This document shows, in pieces, positions 1-13,272 of a stretch of DNA of 64,000 nt. The stretch spans positions 62,001 through 126,000 of the forward strand of contig CAVVVW010000027.1 in the NCBI GenBank assembly GCA_963751775.1. The letters are read 5' to 3'. The stretch comes from CADEEN01 sp963751775. GTDB taxonomy: Bacteria > Pseudomonadota > Gammaproteobacteria > Burkholderiales > Burkholderiaceae_C. The notes beneath the pieces were generated by a model, which did not search any database, had not been told where the DNA came from, and saw only the letters and a program-made list of their open reading frames with translations. Positions within the stretch are counted from its first letter, which is position 1, and each line of letters opens with the position of its first letter. The translations under genes and the position numbers were made by a program.

Positions 1-333
1 CACGGCTGGGCCGTGTCGATCGCCGTCGTCGACGATGGTGGTCATCTGCTGTGGTTGCAGCGGCTCGACGGTGCCGCGCCGATTTCGGCGCAGATCGCGC
101 CGGCCAAGGCGTGCACAGCGGCGCTGGGCCGGCGCGAGAGCCGGATCTACGAAGAATTGATCAACGGACCGCGTACGGCATTCCTCAGTGCGCCGGGCTT
201 GCATGGCATGCTCGAGGGCGGCGTGCCAGTGATGGTGCAGGGCCACTGCATCGGCGCTGTCGGCGTCAGCGGGGTCAAGCCAGGCGACGACGCGCAGATC
301 GCGCGTGCCGCGATCGCGGCCCTGGGGCCCTGA
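1..333 (+). CDS. GlcG/HbpS (DUF336) family protein, 3' part
   Basis: The frame is open from the first base, so the gene begins before the window and only about 110 C-terminal residues are seen. They contain the family pattern: AVVDDGG near the left edge, a lysine/alanine stretch AKACTAALGRRES, and a glycine-rich end (GGVPVM, then IGAVGVSG) closing with a helix. Family members are small proteins fused to or encoded beside oxidases such as glycolate oxidase, or act as haem/corrinoid-binding proteins. The upstream partner is outside the window, so no specific role can be given. It is followed by about 190 bp of non-coding DNA before carA. Confidence 0.75.
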   Translation, partial: HGWAVSIAVVDDGGHLLWLQRLDGAAPISAQIAPAKACTAALGRRESRIYEELINGPRTAFLSAPGLHGMLEGGVPVMVQGHCIGAVGVSGVKPGDDAQIARAAIAALGP

Positions 334-380
334 GCGCGCGGCACGGCTGCCGGCATGCGGGCCGTGCGGGTCGCCACCTC

Positions 381-386
381 TATAAT
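381..386 (+). promoter_or_regulatory. Putative carAB promoter -10 box (TATAAT)
   Basis: A perfect TATAAT lies in the 190 bp gap before carA. No good -35 hexamer is visible 16-18 bp upstream. Transcription from here would give a leader of about 135 nt before the carA start. Confidence 0.5.
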
Positions 387-516
387 TCGACGGTTTGCCT
401 GCCCCCACCGCCCCAGCCCTTCGGTCACCTGACGGCCCACAACCGAGTGCACGGACCCACAGCGGCCCGTACGCGACAGACAGTGTGCCCAGGAGCCGTG
501 CCGGGCACCTCGCCTC

Positions 517-520
517 GGAG
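517..520 (+). promoter_or_regulatory. carA ribosome binding site (GGAG) fixing a TTG start
   Basis: GGAG lies 6 nt before TTG at 527. No ATG or GTG fits the expected carA N-terminus, so this site is the reason for choosing the TTG start. Confidence 0.5.
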
Positions 521-526
521 CCCGTC

Positions 527-1679
527 TTGCTGCCTGTCTTGCCCCCCGCCGTCCTCGCACTCGCAGACGGCACGGTGTTTCACGGCACTTCGATCGGCGC
601 GGCAGGCCGTACCAGCGGCGAAGTCGTCTTCAACACCGCGCTCAGCGGGTACCAGGAAATCCTGACCGATCCGAGCTACTGCCGGCAGATCGTCACACTG
701 ACCTATCCGCACATCGGCAGCTACGGCGTCAATGCCGAAGACGTCGAGGCCTCGAAGGTCTTTGCCGCAGGACTCGTGATCAGGGACCTGGCCGTGTCTG
801 GCCTCCAATTTTCGCAGCACGATGACGCTGGCCGCGTACCTGGCCCGGGAGGGCACGGTCGCAATCGCCGACATCGACACGCGCATGTTGACGCGCCGCC
901 TGCGCACGCTGGGTGCGCAGAGCGGCTGCATCATGGCCTTTGCGACGGGCACGCGCGTCGGCCCGGCGCAGATCAACGAGGCGCTGGCCATCGCGCGCGA
1001 CGCGCCGAGCATGGCCGGCCTCGACCTGGCCAAGGTCGTGTCGGTGCGAGAGCGCTATGCCTGGACCGAGTGCGAGTGGAATCTCGACGCCGGCTACGGC
1101 GCACAACGCACCCCGCGCTTTCATGTCGTCGCCTACGACTTCGGCATCAAGCGCAATATCCTGCGCATGCTGGCCAGTCGCGGCTGCCGCATCACGGTCG
1201 TGCCTGCGCAGACTTCCGCCGCCGAGGTGCTGGCATTGAACCCGGACGGCGTGTTCCTCAGCAACGGGCCGGGCGACCCCGAGCCCTGCGACTATGCGAT
1301 CGCGTCGACGCGCACGCTGATCGAGCGCGGCATCCCGACCTTCGGCATTTGCCTGGGCCACCAGATCCTGGCACTGGCGTCGGGCGCGAAGACATTCAAG
1401 ATGAAGTTCGGCCACCACGGGGCCAATCACCCGGTGAAGGACCTCGACAGCGGTCGCGTCAGCATCACCAGCCAGAACCACGGTTTCGCGGTCGACGAGA
1501 AGTCGCTGCCGGCCAACCTGCGGCCCACGCATGTGAGCCTGTTCGACGGCACGCTGCAGGGCCTGCAGCGCACCGACCGCCCTGCGTTCTGCTTCCAGGG
1601 CCACCCCGAGGCGTCGCCGGGGCCGCACGACATTGCCTACCTGTTCGATCGGTTCATCGGGCTGATGGAGAAGCGTTGA
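527..1679 (+). CDS. carA: Carbamoyl-phosphate synthase small subunit (frameshifted)
   Basis: This is the glutamine amidotransferase subunit, which supplies ammonia to CarB for carbamoyl phosphate in pyrimidine and arginine synthesis. The N-terminal domain (LADGTVFHG, then FNTALSGYQEILTDPSY) reads in one frame to about position 800. The rest (MTLAAYLAREG onward) continues in the next frame after one extra base. The class I GATase domain carries the nucleophile motif FGICLGHQ and the His/Glu motif GHPEASPG. The reconstructed length is about 383 aa, normal for the family. The start is TTG at 527, supported by a GGAG site. carB follows 1 nt after the stop, so the two are clearly one operon. The frameshift is probably a sequence error, since carA is usually required for prototrophy. 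Confidence 0.9.
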
Positions 1680-1680
1680 G

Positions 1681-4956
<3,276 letters not shown>

Positions 4957-4973
4957 AATTGCCACCAATTGCC

Positions 4974-5007
4974 CGCCGCCGGGAGTCCTTCGTGGACCCA
5001 GGCGGCG
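4974..5007 (+). promoter_or_regulatory. GC-rich hairpin in the greA leader
   Basis: CGCCGCC at 4974-4980 pairs with GGCGGCG at 5001-5007, with an inner GTCC/GGAC stem around a TTCGT loop. It lies between the putative promoter and the greA start codon and has no clear U-tract, so it may be a leader structure or a weak attenuator. Confidence 0.4.
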
Positions 5008-5045
5008 GCGTCATTTCTGAACCGCACTTCACCCCGATCCCGACC

Positions 5046-5522
5046 ATGGCCACTGTTCCGATTACCGTTCGCGGGCTGCAAAAACTCAAGGCCGAGCTAC
5101 AGCAGTTGAAGGGCATAGATCGCCACACGGTGATCAAGGCCATTGCCGAGGCCCGCGCGCAGGGCGACCTGTCCGAGAACGCGGAATACGAGGCCGCCAA
5201 GGACAAGCAAGGCTTCATCGAGGGCCGCATCCTCGAACTCGAGAGCAAGCTGGCCGCGGCGCAGGTGATCGATCCGGCGACCCTCGATGCTGGCGGCCGC
5301 GTCGTGTTCGGCGCGACGGTGGACCTCGAAGAGGAAGTCAGTGGCGCGAACGTGACGTACCAGATCGTCGGCGACGACGAAGCCGACCTGAAGCTGGGCT
5401 TGATCTCGATCAGCTCGCCGATCGCACGCGCGCTGATCGGCAAGGAGATTGGCGACGTCGCCGACGTGCAGGCACCGGGCGGCGTCAAGAGCTACGAGAT
5501 CATGGACGTGCGCTATGTATGA
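5046..5522 (+). CDS. greA: Transcription elongation factor GreA
   Basis: 158 aa, the usual length. GreA rescues backtracked RNA polymerase by stimulating transcript cleavage. The N-terminal coiled coil (residues 1-75) includes the signature LSENAEYEAAKDKQ with the acidic tip residues, and the C-terminal FKBP-like domain includes GLISISSPIARALIGKEIGD. The ATG at 5046 (MATVPITVRG) is the usual family start. It lies downstream of carB with its own probable promoter, and converges on yhbY, whose open frame runs antisense through it. Confidence 0.95.
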   Translation: MATVPITVRGLQKLKAELQQLKGIDRHTVIKAIAEARAQGDLSENAEYEAAKDKQGFIEGRILELESKLAAAQVIDPATLDAGGRVVFGATVDLEEEVSGANVTYQIVGDDEADLKLGLISISSPIARALIGKEIGDVADVQAPGGVKSYEIMDVRYV

Positions 5523-6083
5523 CGGCTCCAAGACGCCTGCGGCGTCGCCCCCGGGGGCCGAACGGCCCCTTCGTGGCCCACGGGACTCTGGCCGCTTCGG
5601 AGCGGCCGGCGCGGCCGGGTCTTGGCTCTTGGCGCTGACGGTGCGCTTCTTGGCGCGCTTGACCATGCCGCCGGCGGTGACGCGTTGATTGCCGTGCACG
5701 GTGAGCTTCTTCACTTGCGGCCGGTGGTTCCCGCTCTTGCTGAACTTGAGGATCTTGACCACCCTGGAGCCCGCCGAGCGGTCGTCGCGCTCGGCGCGGT
5801 CCTTGGGCGGCAGCGGACGCCACAGCACCAGCAGTTTGCCGATGTGCTGGATCGGCGCGGCGCCGAGCGTGTCGGCCAGGCCCTGAAAGATCGCTTCGCG
5901 GGCGTCGCGGTCGTCGCTGAAGACGCGCACCTTGATCAGGCCGTGGGCCTTGAGGGCGGCGTCGGCCTCCTTGCGCACGGCGGCGGTCAGGCCATCGTTG
6001 CCGATCGCAACCACGGGTTCGAGGTGGTGCGCCGCGGCGCGGTGCTCCTTGCGCTGGGCAGGCGTGAGTTGGATTGCAGGCAT
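5097..6083 (-). CDS. yhbY: YhbY/CRS1 family RNA-binding protein with abnormal C-terminal read-through
   Basis: The first ~170 residues (from ATG at 6083, MPAIQLTPAQRKEHRA) are a typical YhbY/CRM domain. They include the GxxG-type loop VAIGNDGLT and the AAPIQHIGKLLVLWR end, followed by the basic tail seen in Burkholderiales homologues. YhbY is a ribosome-assembly protein associated with pre-50S particles. The frame then continues through a GC-rich repeat (about 5530-5610) and antisense through most of greA to 5097, giving 328 codons. That is far longer than the family. One extra base in the repeat would restore a TAG at 5513-5515 at the greA border. The real protein is therefore probably about 190 aa, and only 5620-6083 is well supported. 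Confidence 0.7.
   Translation of the reverse strand: MPAIQLTPAQRKEHRAAAHHLEPVVAIGNDGLTAAVRKEADAALKAHGLIKVRVFSDDRDAREAIFQGLADTLGAAPIQHIGKLLVLWRPLPPKDRAERDDRSAGSRVVKILKFSKSGNHRPQVKKLTVHGNQRVTAGGMVKRAKKRTVSAKSQDPAAPAAPKRPESRGPRRGRSAPGGDAAGVLEPSYIAHVHDLVALDAARCLHVGDVANLLADQRACDRRADRDQAQLQVGFVVADDLVRHVRATDFLFEVHRRAEHDAAASIEGRRIDHLRRGQLALEFEDAALDEALLVLGGLVFRVLGQVALRAGLGNGLDHRVAIYALQLL
5528..5620. repeat. GC-rich palindromic repeat (copy 1)
   Basis: A run of short palindromes sits between greA and the conserved part of yhbY: a CCCCCGGGGG core near 5550, GGCCCCTTCGTGGCCC, and GGCCGCTTCGGAGCGGCC. The same C-run/G-run core recurs near 35050, 49280 and inside thrC near 50200. This resembles the interspersed REP-like intergenic repeats seen in Burkholderiales. 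Confidence 0.55.
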
Positions 6084-6088
6084 GTGCC

Positions 6089-6095
6089 TATTATC
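6089..6095. promoter_or_regulatory. Shared divergent -10 boxes for yhbY (GATAAT) and rlmE (TATTAT)
   Basis: TATTAT on the plus strand (6089-6094) lies 9 nt before the rlmE ATG. On the minus strand GATAAT (6095-6090) lies 6 nt before the yhbY ATG. The two starts are only 20 bp apart. Both spacings place the likely transcription start at or next to the A of the ATG, and neither gene has a Shine-Dalgarno sequence. Confidence 0.5.
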
Positions 6096-6103
6096 GACTC
6101 GCA

Positions 6104-6778
6104 ATGAAAGTCAAGACCAAGAGCAAGAAGGTCAACAAGGCCTGGCTGGCCGACCACATCAACGACCCCTACGTCAAGATGGCGCAGCGCGAGGGCTATC
6201 GGGCCCGCGCGGCGTACAAGTTGAAGGAGATCGACGAAACGCTCGCCCTGATCAAGCCAGGGCAGGTGGTGGTCGATCTCGGCGCTGCACCCGGCGCCTG
6301 GAGCCAGTACCTGCGGCGCCGGTTCGCGCCCAAGGAGGCGGGTATCGGCGGGGCTGCGGTCGGGCAGCTGAACGGCACCATCATCGGGCTGGACATGATC
6401 GAGGTCGAGCCGATCGAGGGCGTGCAGTTCATTCAGGGTGATTTCAACGAGGAATCGGTGCTGGCCGAACTGGAGGCCCTGCTGGCCGGCCGGCCGGTCG
6501 ATCTTGTCTTGTCGGACATGGCACCCAACCTGTCGGGCATTGCCAGTTCCGACTCGGCCCGCGTCGCCCACCTGGTCGAATTGGCGCACGATTTCTCGCT
6601 CAAGCATCTGCGCCCCGAAGGTGCCCTGGTGGTCAAACTCTTCCACGGCAGCGGCTACAGTCAACTGGTGGAACGGTTCAAGAAGACGTTCCGCGTCGTG
6701 CGCCCGGTCAAGCCCAAGGCCTCGCGCGACCGCTCGGCGGAAACCTTTCTGGTCGGTATCGGTCTGAAACAGACCTGA
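6104..6778 (+). CDS. rlmE: 23S rRNA (uridine-2552-2'-O) methyltransferase RlmE
   Basis: 224 aa. RlmE (FtsJ/RrmJ) 2'-O-methylates U2552 of 23S rRNA at a late step of 50S maturation. Visible are the SAM motif VVDLGAAPGAWSQYL near residue 57, the catalytic K-D-K-E set spread through RAAYKL, SDMAPNLSG, VVKLFHG and AETFLVG, and a basic N-terminus (KVKTKSKKVNKAW). It begins at ATG 6104 with no Shine-Dalgarno, just downstream of a TATTAT box. Divergence from yhbY and the downstream ftsH is the conserved proteobacterial arrangement. Confidence 0.96.
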   Translation: MKVKTKSKKVNKAWLADHINDPYVKMAQREGYRARAAYKLKEIDETLALIKPGQVVVDLGAAPGAWSQYLRRRFAPKEAGIGGAAVGQLNGTIIGLDMIEVEPIEGVQFIQGDFNEESVLAELEALLAGRPVDLVLSDMAPNLSGIASSDSARVAHLVELAHDFSLKHLRPEGALVVKLFHGSGYSQLVERFKKTFRVVRPVKPKASRDRSAETFLVGIGLKQT

Positions 6779-6820
6779 TTGCCATGCCGCGGGCGCCAAT
6801 TGCTCCCCAGCGTGGCGGGC

Positions 6821-6848
6821 CTTGACGGGACTAAAATCGACCCCACAT
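6821..6848 (+). promoter_or_regulatory. Putative sigma-32 heat-shock promoter for ftsH
   Basis: CTTGACG at 6821-6827, a 13-nt spacer, then CCCCACAT at 6841-6848 closely match the sigma-32 pattern CTTGAAA-N13-15-CCCCATNT. The element ends about 43 nt before the ftsH ribosome binding site. ftsH is a known heat-shock gene in E. coli. Confidence 0.6.
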
Positions 6849-6890
6849 GAGTGGCTGCGCCCCTTTCGGCGCTGCACAGCACATCGGCAC

Positions 6891-6896
6891 AAGGAG
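6891..6896 (+). promoter_or_regulatory. ftsH ribosome binding site (AAGGAG) fixing a TTG start
   Basis: A strong AAGGAG lies 5 nt before TTG at 6902, where the expected N-terminus NNQWFSKIAVW begins. This decides the start over the upstream in-frame alternatives. Confidence 0.75.
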
Positions 6897-6901
6897 CCGC
6901 G

Positions 6902-8808
<1,907 letters not shown>

Positions 8809-8831
8809 GATTGACGATGTACGGCATTCGC

Positions 8832-8851
8832 AACGGGGCTTCGGCCCCGTT
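8832..8851 (+). terminator. Hairpin terminator after ftsH
   Basis: AACGGGGC and GCCCCGTT form an 8-bp stem capped by a TTCG tetraloop with a C-G closing pair, followed by TTCGGTTT. It would lie inside the frame-shifted version of ftsH, which supports the corrected stop at 8808. Confidence 0.65.
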
Positions 8852-8919
8852 TCGGTTTCGGCGTCCCACCGTGCAGCGAGCCGCGTTCGCATCGCAGCGT
8901 CGTGTACTGCAAATGTGCC

Positions 8920-9772
8920 ATGACCATCTGGCAGACCACGCGCTTCGCGATCCGACCTCGACCGGCCGCAGGTGATGGGCGTCGTCAATGTCACGCCCGA
9001 TTCGTTCTCCGACGGTGGCCGATATGCCGACGCCGCCGACGCCATCGCCCACTGTGATGCCCTGCTGCGCGAGGGTGCGCAGATTCTCGACATCGGCGGC
9101 GAGTCGACCCGGCCCGGGGCACGCTCGCCCCGAGCGTGGAAGAAGAGCTGCATCGCGTGTTGCCCGTGCTGCGCCACGCCGTCGGGCTGGGTGTTCCGGT
9201 GTCGGTCGACACCAGCCAGCCGCGTGTCATGCAGGCCGCACTGGACCTTGGAGTCGACATCGTCAATGACGTTCGAGCGTTGCAGCGCGACGGTGCGCTC
9301 GACGTGCTGGCAGGGCACGCCAATGCCGGCGTGTGCCTGATGCACATGCAGGGCGAGCCGGGTTCGATGCAGAGCCACGCCTGGGTATGGCGATGTCGTC
9401 GCCGAGGTGTGCGAATTCCTCGCTGCGCGCCTTGCCGCATTGCGTGCGCGCGGCATCGCCGCCAATCGTATCGTGCTCGATCCCGGCATCGGGTTCGGCA
9501 AGACGGTGGTCCACAATCTGTCCTTGCTGCGACGCCAGCGCGAATTGCTCGACCTGGGTGCGCCGTTGCTGGTGGGCTGGTCGCGCAAGTCGACACTCGG
9601 GGCCATTACCGGTCGCCCAGCGTCACAGCGGCAGGCCGTTAGTGTGGCGGCGGCGCTGTTGGCGGTACAGCGTGGGGCGAAAATCGTTCGCGTCCACGAT
9701 GTGGCGGCCACCGTCGACGCCTTGGCGTTGTGGCGCGCGATCGAAGACGACCCGGAGGCAGAAGAAGAATGA
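8920..9772 (+). CDS. folP: Dihydropteroate synthase (three frameshifts)
   Basis: DHPS condenses p-aminobenzoate with hydroxymethyl-dihydropterin pyrophosphate in folate synthesis and is the sulfonamide target. Pieces in three frames rebuild a ~283 aa enzyme. MTIWQTTRFAI leads to MGVVNVTPDSFSDGGRY with the first pterin signature and then ILDIGGESTRPGA. These are followed by VSVDTSQPRVMQAALDLGVDIVNDV, MHMQGEPGSMQ, VLDPGIGFGKT, LVGWSRKSTLG and the terminal RVHDVAATVDAL. Discontinuities are near 8951 (+1), 9122 (-1) and 9389 (+1). The gene lies between ftsH and glmM as in other proteobacteria, and its TGA overlaps the glmM ATG. Because the gene is essential, the breaks are probably sequence errors. 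Confidence 0.85.
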
Positions 9773-11103
9773 ACAGACGCTATTTCGGTACCGATGGCAT
9801 TCGCGGTACCGTCGGCCAGGAGCCGATCACCCCCGACTTCATGTTGCACCTGGGACATGCCGTGGGCCGTGTGCTCAGACAGTCGTCGGCACGGCCGACG
9901 GTGGTGATCGGCAAGGACACCCGGATCTCGGGCTACATGATCGAGGCCGCGCTGGAGGCGGGGTTTGCCTCTGCCGGCGTCGATACCTTGCTGTCAGGGC
10001 CGTTGCCCACGCCGGGTGTGGCCTACCTGACCCGCGCGCTGCGGCTGGACCTGGGTGTCGTCATCAGTGCGTCTCACAACGCCTACCCCGACAACGGCAT
10101 CAAGTTCTTCTCGTCCAGTGGCCAGAAGCTGCCCGATGCCTGGGAACTCGCCGTCGAGGCGGCCTTGCTCGAGGCGCCACGGTGGTCCGATTCGCTGGGG
10201 CTGGGCAAGGCACGCCGCATCGACGACGCCGGCGGGCGTTACGTCGAGTTCTGCAAGAGCACCGTGCGCAGCGACTTGTCGCTGAAGGGCCTGAAGCTGG
10301 TCGTCGACGCGGCCCACGGCGCGGCATACCACGTCGCGCCCGACGTGTTCCACGAACTCGGTGCCGAGGTCGTCAGAATCGGCTGCGCGCCCGATGGCAT
10401 GAACATCAACGCCGGCGTTGGTGCCACCGCGCCGGCGGCGCTGGTCAAGGCCGTCGTCGAGCACGCCGCCGACTACGGCATCGCGCTCGACGGCGACGCC
10501 GACCGTCTGCAATTGGTCGATGCGAGCGGGCGCCTGTTCAACGGTGACGAACTGCTTTACGTGATGGCCGTCGATCGCCTGGCCCACGGCGCGGTATTGC
10601 CTGGCGTGGTCGGCACGTTGATGACGAACATGGCGGTCGAGTTGGCGTTGCGCGACCGCGGCATCGTGCTGGTGCGGGCCAAGGTCGGTGACCGCTATGT
10701 GCTTGAAGAGCTGACGGCGCGCGGCTGGCAACTCGGCGGCGAAGGCTCGGGCCACTTGATCGCGCTGGACAAGCACACGACTGGTGATGGCATCATCAGC
10801 GCCCTTCAAATCCTGCAGGCGGTGCGATCGTCGGGACAAACGCTGGCGCAAATGCTGGCGCCGGTGACATTGTTTCCGCAGGTGCTGATCAACGTTCGGA
10901 TTGCCGCCGGCAGTGATCACCGCAACAATGCGCGTCTGGTCGCTGCGCAGGCAGGCGCCGAGACCGAACTGGCTGATAGTGGCCGGGTGCTGATCCGCGC
11001 TTCGGGCACCGAACCGGTGTTGCGCGTGATGGTCGAGGCGCGCGATGCGGGTCAGGCCAAAGACTGCGCCGAACGATTGGCTGAGGCCGCGCGCTCAGCG
11101 TGA
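9769..11103 (+). CDS. glmM: Phosphoglucosamine mutase
   Basis: 444 aa, intact. GlmM converts glucosamine-6-phosphate to glucosamine-1-phosphate for UDP-GlcNAc, and hence peptidoglycan and LPS. Seen are the N-terminal YFGTDGIRG, the phosphoserine loop VISASHNAYPDNGIKFF (active Ser near 102), the Mg-binding loop ALDGDADRL, the sugar-binding GGEGSGH and the phosphate-binding RASGTEPVLRVMVE. The ATG overlaps the folP stop (ATGA), so translation is coupled. The stop overlaps the end of the convergent glycosyltransferase gene by about 9 bp. Confidence 0.97.
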   Translation: MNRRYFGTDGIRGTVGQEPITPDFMLHLGHAVGRVLRQSSARPTVVIGKDTRISGYMIEAALEAGFASAGVDTLLSGPLPTPGVAYLTRALRLDLGVVISASHNAYPDNGIKFFSSSGQKLPDAWELAVEAALLEAPRWSDSLGLGKARRIDDAGGRYVEFCKSTVRSDLSLKGLKLVVDAAHGAAYHVAPDVFHELGAEVVRIGCAPDGMNINAGVGATAPAALVKAVVEHAADYGIALDGDADRLQLVDASGRLFNGDELLYVMAVDRLAHGAVLPGVVGTLMTNMAVELALRDRGIVLVRAKVGDRYVLEELTARGWQLGGEGSGHLIALDKHTTGDGIISALQILQAVRSSGQTLAQMLAPVTLFPQVLINVRIAAGSDHRNNARLVAAQAGAETELADSGRVLIRASGTEPVLRVMVEARDAGQAKDCAERLAEAARSA

Positions 11104-12760
11104 ACGATGCAGCACGACCGTCGATTCATCGCGGTCGGTCGGTCGCCTGATCCGCGCGACCACCTCCCAACCGTCCGGGGCGGTGACCTCGGGTTGGCCG
11201 CGGCGCTCCTGGCGCAACAGCACGGCGCAGTGTTCGGCGGCGACGCTGCGTGCGTCGATCTTCCAGCGACCATATTGCTCCAGTGCTGCCACTGCGGACC
11301 TCGGATAGCCCGGCGCGGCGACACAGTCCGTGGTTTTCGGAACGTGGGGCACCAGACGTGCCGCCCAAGGGCGATTGCTGCGCGCGTAATCGAGCAGCGG
11401 CAGCCACAGCGTCATCAGTAGCAGCCAGGCCAGTGCAACGCCGCCAGCCGGCAGCACCAGGCTCTTCCACAGTGCATGCTGGTGGCGTCCGGTGCGCCAG
11501 CGCACCAGCACAAACCAGGCGACCGTTCCCGCCATGGCGACGAGAAATGACAGGGGGGAGAACTGCAATGAAAAGCCTGGCGCCAGCCTGACCACATTGG
11601 CCGCGATGCGCGGCGGCGTGCCTGTCACCATCGCGGCATAAATGACCCAGATGGCCGATGCCGAGATACTGAAGAAGAAGACCGAGAACCAATCTACGGC
11701 GGCACTGGTGCCACGCTGCAGCGTTGGTAGCGCAAAGGCAGCGAGCACTGCAAAGCCAGGCAACCCGATCATCAATGCGCGGTCAAATCCACCGCCGGCA
11801 ATGCAGGCCACCAACGACACCACGCACAGTGCAAGCGGCAGCGAAATGTGGCGCTTGGCAAGATGCCGCCGCCAGCGCCACAGCGTCCAAATCGCCAGCA
11901 GCCATACCGGCCAAAGAAACCAGACCCACAGCCGCAAGAGCTGCAGGCCCTGATCGACACTGGTCTTGAACTCGACGCGCCAGCCCCAGGTGCCCAGACG
12001 CCAGCGCCAGCGTTGCCGCCAGGACGACCGCCGCGCGGCCCAGGGCGCGAAGCTGCGGCCTGCGGCGTAGCTCGAACGGGCCGTGGTCACACTGGCGGCG
12101 ATGCCGAACAGCACCGCCATCATCGGCGCACCGCAGGCGGCCAGCAGCGGCAGGCCGACGAGCATGGCCGCTCTTGCGCGCCAGCCGCGAAACGGTGCCG
12201 CCGCACAGGCCCAGAGCACCAGCGCGGTTGCAAACAATTGCGCCAGCTCGGGCGTGGTTTCATGGCCCAGCTGCAGCAGACCGAGCGAGGCGATAAGGGC
12301 CAGCAGGGCGCCGTCGGCCATAGCACGGGCGTAGGCCACCGGTTCGGCTTCGCCGCCGAAGGCAAAGGCGACCGGCTGCGCGGCCTCGGTGCGGGCGAGC
12401 TGAAACGTCGTGTACCAGGTCAGGACCAGCACCCCGGCCAGCAGCAGACCGAATGGCACGCGGGCGGCCATTGGTGCATCGACGAGGGGCGACAGCAGCC
12501 AGATGCATGCCGCGCCGAGCCAATGCGGCAAGCACGGCGTTTTCAGGGGCCAACCCGCCAATGGTCGGCGCCAGCCAGCCGGTGCGGCCTTCGGCGATCG
12601 CCAGCATGTATCCGAATGCGGTCTGATCGGCGTTGCGCCAGGGGTCTCGGCCGAACAGCCCGGGAAGCACATAGGCGGCGCAAAACAGCAGCAACGCCAG
12701 GCGAGGCAGGCGCTGCACAGCGCGCTGCGTGACGAGCGCCGGGGAGGGTGTCTGGCTCAC
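11095..12760 (-). CDS. Polytopic membrane glycosyltransferase, ArnT/PMT-like (frameshifted)
   Basis: Reconstructed length is about 554 aa, from a GTG start at 12760. The N-terminus has one TM helix followed by GRDPWRNADQTAFGYML, the acidic periplasmic-loop signature typical of ArnT/PMT-type (GT-C) transferases that use a polyprenyl-phosphate sugar donor. Roughly ten further hydrophobic segments follow, then a soluble C-terminal domain of about 110 residues. The frame changes near 12530 (+1). A compensating pair near 12033 and 11992 turns one TM helix into an Arg/Trp-rich stretch, and reading the alternative frame there restores AAVVLAATLALA. The acceptor is unknown. Confidence 0.7.
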
Positions 12761-12858
12761 GCTGCGATCATGCCCCGGATCGACAGGCGCCGCAAGCGCG
12801 CCACGCCCGCTTCCGGGTGCCCCGCCACGGCGCGGGACCGGCGCCGCGCTGAATGCGA

Positions 12859-12880
12859 AAGGGCAGCCGAGGCTGCCCTT
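12859..12880 (-). terminator. Hairpin terminator after rpmE2
   Basis: AAGGGCAGCC and GGCTGCCCTT form a near-perfect inverted repeat 37 bp downstream of the rpmE2 stop on the minus strand, followed by TTTCGC. Confidence 0.55.
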
Positions 12881-12916
12881 GTCGCGTTCGCCTGGCGGGC
12901 GATCACCGCGCCGCCG

Positions 12917-13177
12917 TCACTTCTTGGTGGTGAGCTTGGCAAACTTGTTGCGGAACTTCTCGACCCGTCCGCCGAGGTTGTCGATGCTCTTTTGCGTTCC
13001 GGTGTAGAACGGGTGCGACTCGCTGGTGGTTTCGACCTTGAACAGCGGCAGCTCGCGGCCGTCGTCCATCTTGATCGTTTCCTTGGTCTGCGCGCACGAG
13101 CGCGTCACGAACTTGAAGCCGTTGGACAGGTCGACGAAACAAACGTCGCGGTAGCCGGGGTGAATGCCTTCTTTCAT
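12917..13177 (-). CDS. rpmE2: 50S ribosomal protein L31, type B
   Basis: 86 aa from ATG at 13177 (MKEGIHPGYRDV), preceded by an AGAGGT ribosome binding site. The sequence matches the zinc-free B paralogue: it lacks the CxxC pair of type A L31 and has the longer middle (SESHPFYTGTQKS) and a lysine-rich end. It lies downstream of rho, a common order in Burkholderiales. Type B L31 replaces the zinc form under zinc limitation in species with both. Whether a type A copy exists elsewhere cannot be told from this window. Confidence 0.95.
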   Translation of the reverse strand: MKEGIHPGYRDVCFVDLSNGFKFVTRSCAQTKETIKMDDGRELPLFKVETTSESHPFYTGTQKSIDNLGGRVEKFRNKFAKLTTKK

Positions 13178-13272
13178 GGGGACCTCTCGCTGGTGGTTGG
13201 GCAGCCACGCCGCGCAAATGGGGCGCACTTACCGAAGCGGAAAACCGCAAATTATAGTTCGTGTCGGAGGTC

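Noticed and set aside
6822..6837. TTGACG followed by TAAAAT as a sigma-70 promoter for ftsH
   Set aside because: The spacing is only 4 bp. The same bases fit a sigma-32 element (CTTGACG-N13-CCCCACAT) much better.
8809..8923. An FtsH C-terminal extension reading past 8808
   Set aside because: The residues are unlike FtsH, the stretch crosses a strong hairpin terminator, and one base restores the normal tail and stop.
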